Positions 48,709 through 57,085 of a DNA stretch of 64,000 bases are shown here, piece after piece. A program made the position numbers and the translations under genes. Origin of the DNA: Lewinellaceae bacterium. Its GTDB lineage: Bacteria > Bacteroidota > Bacteroidia > Chitinophagales > Saprospiraceae. Position 1 is the stretch's first letter. The number at the start of each line of letters is the position of its first letter. Location of the stretch: the NCBI GenBank assembly GCA_016710765.1, contig JADJUJ010000016.1, positions 82,176-146,175 on the forward strand. The letters run 5' to 3'. Below the pieces are notes generated by a model that worked only from the letters and a program-made list of their open reading frames with translations, made no database searches and had not been told where the DNA came from.

Positions 48709-49621
48709 ATGATTCGATTGCATACACCGCTTTTGCAACAAACATGCTAGGGAAATCCCTGTCTTTTTCATCCATGGTGGCTCGATGCCTGTTGTGACCA
48801 TTGGTTACCTTACGTCCACATGAATCTCAAAAGTAATTTGGCCACATTGTTGTAAAGAAGCCCTGGGGCTGCGCTATTTTACCATGCCACCGCTAACGCC
48901 CCGATTGGGATACTGGCCCGCTGAATGCCTGTTTGCCCCGATTGGGTTGCCCCGTCCAATGTATGCATTGCACGCCTTGCAGCCGGGTGCATCGGCTGAC
49001 TTATGGGCTAACAATCGAAATCATCAGGTGAAAACATTCCGGCACCTCAAAATACCCGCAACAACCAGTCCGGCTGAAGCCTGGGCAAACCTGAATGAAC
49101 TTTCCCGGCGGCAAATCAAGAAGGGCAACCTGCAGTTGAAGTTGGTAAAAGGGGCAAGCGTTCAGCACTTGCATATGTTAATGACGCAAAGCTTGCAGCA
49201 GAAAAAAGTGTCGCTGCGTTTTTCTTTGGAACGATTGTCGATGATGGTAAATGCTGCTCAAAGCCGTGGGCAGGGCGATGTCTGGGTTGCCGCCGATGCG
49301 AAAAATGAGGTGAAGGCTGCTGTTTTTTTGTGCTGGGATACACAGTATACCTATTACCTTGCGGGTGGAATGGATAGAACTGGAAAGCAAATTGGGGCGC
49401 CCAGGTGGCTGCTCTGGCAAGCCCTGCAACACGCCTTGGCTGAACGGCGTGGCTTGGATTTTGGTGGGGGGATGGTTCCTTCCGTTGCTGCTGTTTACGT
49501 TGCTATGGGAGCAGAGTCTGCCGATTATTTACGCCTGCAGCAGTACCATCCGTTTTGGTCAAGATTTTTTATTCATACTTTAAAAAAAATGTATGCCCCG
49601 CAGGATAGCGCTTTTCACTGA
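48709..49621 (+). CDS. FemAB/GNAT-like acyltransferase, 5' part broken
   Basis: From 48884 an intact frame of 245 residues runs MPPLTPRLGYWPAECLFAPI to KKMYAPQDSAFH, with YYLAGGMDRTGKQIGAP and LDFGGGMVPSVAAVYVAMGA; this is the C-terminal part of a FemAB/acetyltransferase-6 protein that joins an amino acid or acyl group to a sugar or peptide. Family members usually have about 80 more residues. They are visible upstream in pieces: ATG 48709 MIRLHTPLLQQTC, an in-frame TAG, GNPCLFHPWWLDACCDHWLP, then a shift into VIWPHCCKEALGLRYFT just before 48884. So the 5' end has at least one stop and one frameshift, either error or decay. The 3' end overlaps the deacetylase gene by 29 bases. Confidence 0.65.
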
Positions 49622-50939
49622 AAACCTGTCGGTTAAGGCCTTAGCCAGGTTGCAGTATGTGCTTGACTGGCTCCAATCTCACCCTTTGAGTGATGCCAGC
49701 AGGTTCGTCTGGCGATTGAATCCGACGAATGGTGCTTTCGATGTTGCGCTTCATTATGGCGTTCACGGTGCTGTATTTATGCCATCTGATGCAGATCTTA
49801 TGACTGCCAGTACATCCACACCCAATGATCTGATTTGCCAGGCGTTTGAAACCGATAGCGGTAAGGTGTATGCGGTTAAAAATCATGGCACGAGGCAGCG
49901 TAATCACTTTTTTGAAAATGGAACATTTGGTTTCGATGTGTTCGCCACCCTGTTTTTCCACCTTAGCCGACGGGAAGAGTACCAGTCGGACGCCGGCAGC
50001 CAAAACCCGCACGGCGATTTTGACGAGGAGCAATCGCTGTTGATACGGTCCGGTATTTACCAGCAACCGATATGCGACCAGTTGGCCGTTGCCTTTTTTA
50101 GCGCCCTGGGCCTTAACGTTCGGGAACGCCCCAGTACCATTTTGCTGAGCCACGACATCGACCACCTCCAACAGTGGAAATCTCCGCTGGGCGCCCTGCG
50201 CTACCTGCTGTGGGTGAGCCGCCGACATGGTAACCTTCGGGCAGTGCCCCGGGTGTTGCGCGATGCCTGGGCGGTTTGGCGCGGACAAATACCCGATGCT
50301 GCCGATACCTTTGATTGGTTGTTGTCGGACAGGTCGGACATTGAAAAAAACATCTTTTTTCCGGTGGGGGGCGATACCGTTTTCGATCGGTTTTATCCCC
50401 TCGGACAAGCTACGCCAGTACTCAAAAAAGCCCGGGAAAAGGGCTACAGGGTTGGGCTGCACCCCAGTTATGCGGCCTGGAAGGAGCCAGATATTTGGAG
50501 TCGGGAACGCCGCAAATGGGAAAACTGGACCGGCGAAGGCCTCCGGCATTCCCGGCAACACTTCCTGCATTTTGCCTTCCCTGAAACTGCCGACATACTG
50601 GAATCGGAGCAGCTGGAAGTGGACCATAGCCTGGGCTACCGCAACCACATCGGCTTTCGCTGTGGCACCGGATTTGCCTACCACCTGTACAATTTCTCAG
50701 CAGAAAAACCCTACCGCTGGAAGGCGCAGCCACTGGCGCTGATGGATGTGGCCTTGCTGCGGGAAATCGATTTCAAACAGCATCAATTGGTGTCGGAGTG
50801 GCAGAATTTTTTTGAAAAAAACCGGTCAAACACCTGCCTCAGCCTTAATTTTCACAACACCTTTTTCTACGAATTTGAATTGCAGGGCTGGCCACTTAAG
50901 GACTTGTATCTTGAGATGTTTGCACGGAGTCCACATTAA
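49593..50939 (+). CDS. Polysaccharide deacetylase-like protein
   Basis: 448 residues, no signal peptide. The C-terminal half is NodB-like: ILLSHDIDHLQQW (about 183-195; first metal Asp-Asp), NIFFPVGGD, GYRVGLHPSYAAW (His-containing metal motif) and GYRNHIGFRCGT. The N-terminal half (FGFDVFATLFFHLSRREEYQ) is a conserved companion domain of capsule-locus deacetylases. It probably removes acetyl groups from a glycan or lipid-linked intermediate. It overlaps the FemAB-like gene by 29 bases. Its last codons and TAA (PH-stop) lie inside the first unit of the 101-bp repeat that follows. Confidence 0.85.
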   Translation: MPRRIALFTENLSVKALARLQYVLDWLQSHPLSDASRFVWRLNPTNGAFDVALHYGVHGAVFMPSDADLMTASTSTPNDLICQAFETDSGKVYAVKNHGTRQRNHFFENGTFGFDVFATLFFHLSRREEYQSDAGSQNPHGDFDEEQSLLIRSGIYQQPICDQLAVAFFSALGLNVRERPSTILLSHDIDHLQQWKSPLGALRYLLWVSRRHGNLRAVPRVLRDAWAVWRGQIPDAADTFDWLLSDRSDIEKNIFFPVGGDTVFDRFYPLGQATPVLKKAREKGYRVGLHPSYAAWKEPDIWSRERRKWENWTGEGLRHSRQHFLHFAFPETADILESEQLEVDHSLGYRNHIGFRCGTGFAYHLYNFSAEKPYRWKAQPLALMDVALLREIDFKQHQLVSEWQNFFEKNRSNTCLSLNFHNTFFYEFELQGWPLKDLYLEMFARSPH

Positions 50940-51232
50940 GATGAATAGCCACAAAGTCGCAAAGACACAAAGGGCTGTCGGGAAAAACGCGATCAACTTT
51001 GTGCCTTAGTGTCTTGGTGGCAAAAAAAGATCCACATTAAGATGAATAGCCACAAAGTCGCAAAGACACAAAGGGATGTCGGGAAGAACGCGATCAACTT
51101 TGTGCCTTAGTGTCTTGGTGGCAAAAAAAGATCCACATTAAGATGAATAGCCACAAAGTCGCAAAGACACAAAGGGATGTCGGGAAGAACGCGATCTACT
51201 TTGCGCCTTAGTGTCTTGGTGGCAAAAAAAAC
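50930..51232. repeat. Three tandem 101-bp repeats
   Basis: Units start at 50930, 51031 and 51132 (each TCCACATTAAGATGAATAGC), nearly identical. Each contains an imperfect palindrome: CGCAAAGACACAAAGG on the left and CTTTGTGCCTTAGTGTC on the right, and ends in a GGTGGCAAAAAA tract. The first unit covers the deacetylase stop. A GGCAAAAAAA echo runs up to the glycosyltransferase start at 51254. No coding potential. Confidence 0.92.
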
Positions 51233-51253
51233 TAGTGGCAAAAAAAGATCAAT

Positions 51254-52338
51254 ATGCTCTTCTACATCCGAACCCACTGGAACGACCCCGCCAACCAGGG
51301 TGTGGTGCAAAAGTACCTGGGCATGGCCCGCGCATTGGAGCGGGCAGGAGAAAAGGTTAGTCTGGTGTTTTTGGGCGACCGGGGATTGCTGAAGGATGAC
51401 CAGCCCTGGAAAAAAATGCCATTTTCCACCCGAAAAGGCAGTCTGGGGCACATTTTATTGTTCTATTTTTTGCCGACCGGTTCGTGTTGCACCACGCCTT
51501 TTTTTCAAAAAATGACAGCCTCTACATCCGGCATTTTCCCATGCATCCAGGGTTTATCTGGTTTTTGTTCCGCTTGCGGCGCAAGCACCCAGGATTGAAA
51601 GTCCAGCTCGAGTTGCCCACCTGGCCCTACGAGGCAGAGTTCAGGGGCTGGCGGCGCTGGTTGTTGCTGCCCATGGACCGTCTGTGCCGGCATTTTCTGC
51701 CAGGATTGGTGGATGAAGTATTGCACTACGGGGAGGAAACGCACATTTGGGGACTGCCGGTGAAACAAGTCCGCAACGGTATTGATCCCGATTTGCTGCC
51801 AGCGCTACCCGCACATGAGCCCAACCCGGATTGCCTTCAACTGCTTGCCTTGGGAAACTGGAGCGAATGGCATGGGCTCGACCGTCTGCTTCGGGGCATG
51901 CAGCATGCGCCCAATTGGAACCTGACGGTGGCCGGAGCCGGGCCTGCCTTGGCGCGCTATCGGGTGTTGGTGCGGGAACTGTCGCTGGAAACACGTGTAC
52001 AGTTTTTACCACCTGTTTCGGGCGCTGAACTGCATGCGCTGTTGGCATCAGCCGACCTCGGGGTGGGCACCCTGGGGCTGCACCGGAAAGGCGTGGCCAT
52101 CAACCAGTCGCTCAAACACCGGCTGTATTGCCTGGCCGGATTACCGTTTTTCTTCGCCTCACCCGACCCATCCTTTCCGCCCGATTTTCCCTATACGCTG
52201 CAGTTTGCGGCAGATGAAACTGATGTTGATATGTCGGCGGTTTCTGATTTTTTTTGGAAAATGAGACAAAAAAATCCCGCGTATCGGGAGGATTTGCGGG
52301 ATTTTGCGGCTACGTTGACACCTGTTTTACCACAATAA
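51254..52338 (+). CDS. Glycosyltransferase, GT4-like (frameshifted)
   Basis: About 361 residues. N-terminal LFYIRTHWNDPANQGVVQKY with GMARALERAGEKVSLVFLG; C-terminal domain with LLALGNWSEWHGLDRLLRGM, NLTVAGAGPALARYR and PPVSGAELHALLASADLGVG, a GT-B nucleotide-sugar site. The frame changes in the T6 run 51466-51471; adding one T gives LLFYFFADRFVLHHAFFSKN. Downstream lies a repeat array, then convergent gmd. Substrate unknown; its place suggests capsule assembly. Confidence 0.78.
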
Positions 52339-52351
52339 CACATTGGCATCA

Positions 52352-53142
52352 TTAAAAAAAAGTTGTCTCTCTTCGTTCGACATGACAGCTGGCCTGGGGG
52401 GGGGAGCTGCCTCGCTCGTTTGCCGGGCGGCGTCAGTTGTCTCTCTTCGTTCGACATGACAGCTGGCCTGGGATGGTTTGCCTCGCTCTTGCCGGGCGGC
52501 GTCAATGTCTCTTTTCCCCACAGTTGGCCTGGACATTGGCCCACTAAAGTTGTCTCTCTTCGTTCGACAGACGCGGGGGGGCCTCGCTCGTTTGCCGGGC
52601 GGCGTCAGTTGTCTCTCTTCGTTCGACATGACAGCATTGGCTTGTTTGGCGGCCTAAAAAGTTGTCTCTCTTCTTGGGCCGGGGATTAGCCTCGCTTGCT
52701 CGGCGATGGGCAAATTCCTCAAAATATCTTTACCCCACATTGGTCTCATTGGCACGGCCACACTAAAAAAGTTGTCTCTCTTCGTTCGACGCGACAGCTG
52801 GCCTGGGATTGGCTTCTTCGCTCGGCGATGGGCAAATTCCTCATAGTATCTTTACCCCACATTGGTCTCATTGGCACATTGGCCACACTAAAAAAAAGTT
52901 GTCTCTCTTCGTTCGACATGACAGCTGGCCTGGGATTGAGCTGCCTCGCTTCGCTCGGCGATGGGCAAATTCCTCAAAGTATCTTTACCCCACATTGGTC
53001 TCATTGGCACATTGGCCACACTAAAAAAAAGTTGTCTCTCTTCGTTCGACATGACAGCTGGCCTGGGATTGAGCTGCCTCGCTTCGCTCGGCGATGGGCA
53101 AATTCCTCATAGTATCTTTACCCCACATTGGTCTCATTAAAA
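52352..53142. repeat. Degenerate tandem repeat, ~130-bp unit
   Basis: The word GTTGTCTCTCTTCGTTCGAC occurs about eight times. The last three units (from about 52765, 52893 and 53025) are near-perfect, 115-132 bp, each with GACAGCTGGCCTGGGATTG, TCGGCGATGGGCAAATTCC and TTTACCCCACATTGGTCTC. The left part (52352-52700) has shorter, scrambled units with an alternative GCCGGGCGGCGTCA word. The array fills the convergent gap between the glycosyltransferase and gmd, so homogenisation appears to proceed from the gmd side. Confidence 0.9.
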
Positions 53143-53144
53143 AA

Positions 53145-54257
53145 TTACTCATGCTGGTTCAACACATCCCAGCCGCCGTCTTTGAGGAAGCGTTCGCGGC
53201 GGAAGATGTTCAGGTCGCCGGCCACCATTTCCTGTATCAGTTCGGCAAGGGCATATTTAGGTTTCCAGCCCATTTTTTGATATGCTTTTGACGCGTCGCC
53301 GACGAGCAGATCAACTTCTGCCGGGCGGAAGTACCTGGGGTCGATGCTGATCACCTCTTGTCCGACCACAAAATGAGTATCTTCCTCCTGTACCGAAGCG
53401 ATGTACCCTTTTTCATCGATGCCTTCACCCCGAAATTCTAGTTCGGCGCCGGCCGCGCGGAAGGCCATGCGGCAGAATTCCCGGACGGAGGTGGTAACGC
53501 CTGTTGCGAGCACAAAGTCTTCAGCCTGCTCTTGCTGGAGCATCAGGTACATGCCTTCGACATAATCGCGGGCATGGCCCCAGTCGCGCTCCGCATTGAG
53601 GTTGCCCAGGTAGAGTTTTTCCTGCAGCCCCAGGGCTATACGGGCAGTTGCGCGGGTAATTTTGCGGGTCACAAAAGTTTCGCCGCGGATGGGACTTTCG
53701 TGGTTGAACAAAATGCCGTTGCAGGCGAACATGCCATAGGATTCCCGGTAATTGACCGTGATCCAGTAGGCATACAACTTGGCAACGCCATAAGGTGAGC
53801 GGGGGTAGAACGGTGTGGTTTCGCGTTGCGGAACCTCCTGCACCAAGCCGTACAATTCGGAAGTAGAAGCCTGGTAAAAGCGCGTTTTTTCGCTCAGTCC
53901 GAGCAGGCGAATGGCTTCCAGCAGCCGCAGTGCGCCGAGGGCATCGGCGTTGGCGGTGTATTCGGGGGTTTCGAAGCTCACCTGCACGTGGCTTTGGGCG
54001 CCGAGGTTGTACACCTCGTCGGGCTGCACCTGTTGCATGATGCGGATGAGGTTGGTGCTGTCGGTGAGGTCGCCGTAATGCAGGATGAAATGGCGGTTGT
54101 TGACGTGCGGATCTTCGTACAGGTGGTCGATCCGTTCGGTATTGAACAGCGAGCTGCGGCGTTTGATGCCGTGCACTTCGTATCCTTTTTTGAGGAGCAG
54201 TTCGGCGAGGTAGGCGCCGTCTTGTCCTGTTATGCCGGTAATAAGGGCTTTTTTCAT
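53145..54257 (-). CDS. gmd: GDP-mannose 4,6-dehydratase
   Basis: First step from GDP-mannose to GDP-L-fucose. 370 residues, extended SDR: NADP motif ITGITGQDGAYLAELL (about 6-21), the Gmd-specific HGIKRRSSLFNTERIDHLY, catalytic STSELYG and YGVAKLYAYW, and NAERDWGHARDYVEGM. Its partners fcl and manC are 7-10 kb away in the same locus. ATG 54257; promoter box 61 bases upstream. Confidence 0.96.
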   Translation of the reverse strand: MKKALITGITGQDGAYLAELLLKKGYEVHGIKRRSSLFNTERIDHLYEDPHVNNRHFILHYGDLTDSTNLIRIMQQVQPDEVYNLGAQSHVQVSFETPEYTANADALGALRLLEAIRLLGLSEKTRFYQASTSELYGLVQEVPQRETTPFYPRSPYGVAKLYAYWITVNYRESYGMFACNGILFNHESPIRGETFVTRKITRATARIALGLQEKLYLGNLNAERDWGHARDYVEGMYLMLQQEQAEDFVLATGVTTSVREFCRMAFRAAGAELEFRGEGIDEKGYIASVQEEDTHFVVGQEVISIDPRYFRPAEVDLLVGDASKAYQKMGWKPKYALAELIQEMVAGDLNIFRRERFLKDGGWDVLNQHE

Positions 54258-54317
54258 GTGTTTGGGCTGTTATAGCGTCCAATGCCTGATTTGCTCGTGG
54301 ACATTTTATAAGCGCCG

Positions 54318-54325
54318 CAAAGGTA
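54318..54325 (-). promoter_or_regulatory. Bacteroidota -7 box for gmd
   Basis: TACCTTTG on the minus strand, exact consensus, 61 bases before ATG 54257 and immediately downstream (in gene sense) of the hairpin repeat array. Confidence 0.5.
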
Positions 54326-54353
54326 AAGGAATTCGGTGGAACTTGGGGCGTTA

Positions 54354-55047
54354 GTGAGGGGGTGACTCAAAGTCACCCCCTCACTAGCATTGTCCCGCAG
54401 AACGCGCAGATGCCCGCAGCCATTTGCCTGCGGCAAAATACCTGCGGGCCGAAACAAAAGCGCTGGCCGGAAAACAGACTTGAGGTGTTGGTGAGGGGGT
54501 GACTCAAAGTCACCCCCTCACTGGCGTTGTCCCGCAGAACGCGCAGATGCCCGCAGACATTTGCCTGCGGCAAATATCTGCGGGCCGAAACTGAAGCGCT
54601 GGCCGGAAAACAGACTTGGGTGTTCGTGAGGGGGTGACTCAAAGTCACCCCCTCACTAGCGTTGTCCAGTAGAGGGGCGCAGATATTTTATCATCCACCC
54701 AAGATAGATGTCCCGCAGAACGCGTAGATACCCGCAGACATTTGCCTGCGGCAAATACCTGCGGGCCGAAACAAAAGCGCTGGCCGGAAAACAGACTTGA
54801 GGTGTTGGTGAGGGGGTGACTTTGAGTCACCCCCTCACTAGCGTTGCCCAACAGCACGCGCAGATGCCCGCAGCCATTTGCCTGCGGCAAATACCTGCGG
54901 GCCGAAACAGAAGCGCTGGCCGGAAAACAGACTTGGGGCGTTCGTGAGGGGGTGACTTTGAGTCACCCCCTCACTAGCGTTGCCCAACAGAACGCGCAGA
55001 TACCCGCAGACATTTGCCTGCGGCAAATGTCTGCGGGCCGAAACAAA
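54354..55047. repeat. Five tandem hairpin-containing repeats (~137 bp)
   Basis: Each unit starts with a perfect hairpin GTGAGGGGGTGACT-NNN-AGTCACCCCCTCAC (at 54354, 54491, 54626, 54808, 54944), then a CCCGCAGAACGCGCAGAT stretch, a second palindromic part (CCCGCAG..CATTTGCC / GGCAAAT..CTGCGGG), then AAGCGCTGGCCGGAAAACAG. Unit 3 has a 45-base insertion containing TATTTTATCATCCACCC. The hairpin loop is CAA in units 1-3 and TTG in 4-5. The same hairpin recurs twice at 62909-62986. No coding potential. Confidence 0.92.
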
Positions 55048-55074
55048 AGCGCCGCCTGGATTCCGGGCGGCGCT
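55041..55074 (-). terminator. Terminator of the lamin-tail protein gene
   Basis: On the minus strand a 9-bp G+C stem (AGCGCCGCC / GGCGGCGCT) with 9-base loop is followed by TTTTGTTT. It lies 27 bases after the stop of the T9SS protein gene. Confidence 0.65.
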
Positions 55075-55100
55075 GGTATTTGGTTTAAAATGGAGAGGTA

Positions 55101-56193
55101 TTATTCCTTGATAAAACTGCGCTGTAGTAATTCACGGTCGCTGGCCAAGCGCAGCACATACATGCCTGCAGGCAGACGGAATACGGGAATATTCAGATCA
55201 GTCGTTTCTGCTTCCAGACTGCCATCCATTACCAGTCGGCCAGCGCGGTCGAAAACATTCCAGTGGGCATCGTTACGGTACGCTTCTTCCAAACGAACCT
55301 GAATAGCCTCCGAAGTGGGGTTTGGAAACAATTGCAAGCCGATGGTTTCTCCAAATACCACCGTTACCACCGGGGATAAACTGTACTTGCCATCAAAATC
55401 CACCTGCCGTAAGCGGTAATAATTGACACCTTTCATGGGCGCTGCATCGGTGAAACTGTAGTTGCGCAGTGCAGAACTATTTCCAGCGCCAGCCACCTGC
55501 CCGATTTCAACCCAACGGGTACCTTCTGTACTGCGCTCGATCGCAAAATAAGCGTTGTTGCGCTCGGAAGCAGTGGTGAAAGAGAGGAGGGTGGAGGTGG
55601 GGGAAGGTGCGGCTTTAATGGTTAACAATTCAATTGGTAGGGGAGCAACTTGAAACCACTGGTCTGGACTTGCCGAACTGCTTGGCCTTCTGACCGCCAT
55701 TGTTGCTGATGTAGCCGGAGCTGAAGGGCTACAATTTCCTGAACCAAACGGGACAAAATCAACAATAACACCGCCACTTGAGACGAGACGTGCCCATAGT
55801 TATGGTTGTTTGATTAGAAACAAAAGCTTACCCTTTCCGGCAGTTGCAGACATTGCAATCGACCCTGTAGTCGTATAGTCTTCAGGGAGTAGAGGCTCCA
55901 TTTGTTCCTGCAGATGAAGCAACACAAATTACAGTAGGAACGCCAGGTACTATAAAAGTGCCCGAAGGTATGTTACCCTTGTTCCAAGAACTGCCACTGC
56001 TTGATGCATATTGAATTGACCATGAACTAATATCTACATTTGAAGCACCATAATTGTATAGTACGACATAGTCTTTATCGTAAATAGCTCCACTATTTCC
56101 TCCTGCACCATATATCTCGTATAATAGTACTTGGGCATTGGAAGAAAATATTGTACATATAAAAACAACTAGGAGTATAATTGATCGAATCAT
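55101..56193 (-). pseudogene. Secreted lamin-tail domain protein with T9SS tag, multiple frameshifts
   Basis: Pieces in order give one protein of about 360 residues. Signal peptide (RSIILLVVFICTIFSSNAQ), lamin-tail domain (VLLYEIYGAGGNSGAIYDKD, YVVLYNYGASNVDISSWSIQ, then in other frames EDYTTTGSIAMSATAGK, SNQTTITMGTS and GGVIVDFVPFGSGNCSPSAP), a linker (DQWFQVAPLPIELL), a fibronectin-like part (NNAYFAIERSTEGTRWVEIG, YYRLRQVDFDGKYSLSP) and a type A T9SS sorting domain (LQLFPNPTSEAIQVRLEEA ... GMYVLRLAS). At least three one- or two-base shifts lie between 55740 and 55900. The architecture resembles extracellular nuclease-associated or autotransporter-like Bacteroidota proteins. Probably intact in the organism. 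Confidence 0.72.
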
Positions 56194-56396
56194 GTAAAGA
56201 TTTATTTACTGCAAAATTCCAGAGTATAAATATCTTCTTGGCATGTTAAATTTTTTACCATTAAGAAACAAAGTGTTCGTAACCTAAATTGTCTGTCTAT
56301 ACTCCTCAAATCTTCTATCTCCTCGGCGCTACAAAGATGGCGCCCCTTCAGGTCGCGTCGATTGCGTTTATGCACTCTCATTCAACTCTGCTCAAC

Positions 56397-56434
56397 CTCC
56401 TCCTCTCCTCTCCTCTCCTCTCCTCTCCTCCTCA
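56397..56434. repeat. (TCCTC)n microsatellite
   Basis: About six TCCTC units with ragged CTCCTC ends, 14 bases beyond the 3' end of the scramblase-like gene. Same pentamer as at 221-241. Confidence 0.75.
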
Positions 56435-56447
56435 ACTCTCCTCCAAC

Positions 56448-57032
56448 CTACTCCTTAAACACCTTATCAATACAAACCGCTGCCGCCAAAATCAGCAGCC
56501 GCACATCGTTGTCGGGCTTCACGTAGCGGTCGATGGATACGGTGTAGTTGTCGGCTGTGGTGAAGAATTCCTTGCCGATGCCGGCCCATTTTTTGGTGAT
56601 TTCGGCAATGACGTGTTCGCCTTCCATGAATTTGTACTCCCAGGCCGTCCACTTGCCGGTAACAGTACAGCGCACCACATCGTACTCGTCGAGGATGTCG
56701 AATTTGCCGCCGAGCGACAGCAGCCGCTGCCGGAATTTGCCCTGCAGGGTGTCGTTTTCATCAAACACCTGCACCACCGAGCGAAGGAAGGTCCAGCCCC
56801 GCTCCACGCGCAGCACGGGCTTGCCGTCGGGGGTGGTCACGATCACCTCAAAAGGCGTCATGCGTTTGTAGTCGGTAAAGCGCAGCAATTTGGTGAACCA
56901 GCCCAGGTTGGGCTCCCGGCACTCCATGAGTAGTTGCTTGTGTTCGTTGTAAATGTCGTAGTTGCTGGCAGATTTGAACATGCCAACGTGTTCTTTGACG
57001 AAGTAGACGTTGTGTTGAAGGAGATCGCGCAT
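56448..57032 (-). CDS. Phospholipid scramblase/LURP-one-related protein
   Basis: 194 residues without signal peptide. The tubby-like barrel signature is visible in segments: NVYFVKEHVGMFKSASNYDI, DYKRMTPFEVIVTTPDGKPV, LRVERGWTFLRSVVQVFDEN, DTLQGKFRQRLLSLGGKFDI and AEITKKWAGIGKEFFTTADN, ending in a hydrophobic helix (VRLLILAAAVCIDKVFKE). Bacterial members are widespread but uncharacterised; lipid transfer or membrane binding is only inferred from the fold. ATG 57032. It follows asnB by about 50 bases on the same strand. Confidence 0.75.
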   Translation of the reverse strand: MRDLLQHNVYFVKEHVGMFKSASNYDIYNEHKQLLMECREPNLGWFTKLLRFTDYKRMTPFEVIVTTPDGKPVLRVERGWTFLRSVVQVFDENDTLQGKFRQRLLSLGGKFDILDEYDVVRCTVTGKWTAWEYKFMEGEHVIAEITKKWAGIGKEFFTTADNYTVSIDRYVKPDNDVRLLILAAAVCIDKVFKE

Positions 57033-57085
57033 GTGGGTTGGTTTACGGTTGGTGAATGATGAGGGAACGGTTGGTGTATGGTTGG

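Noticed and set aside
49593..52338. Possible fusion of deacetylase and glycosyltransferase across the repeats
   Set aside because: A stop codon (50937-50939) and the three 101-bp units separate them, and each matches a full-length family on its own.
52352..53142. Open frames of 100-138 codons in the 130-bp array
   Set aside because: Pure repeat translations (for example serial SLFVRHDSWPG) on both strands; no gene.
54354..55047. Short open frames in the hairpin array
   Set aside because: They translate the repeat itself and have no independent support.
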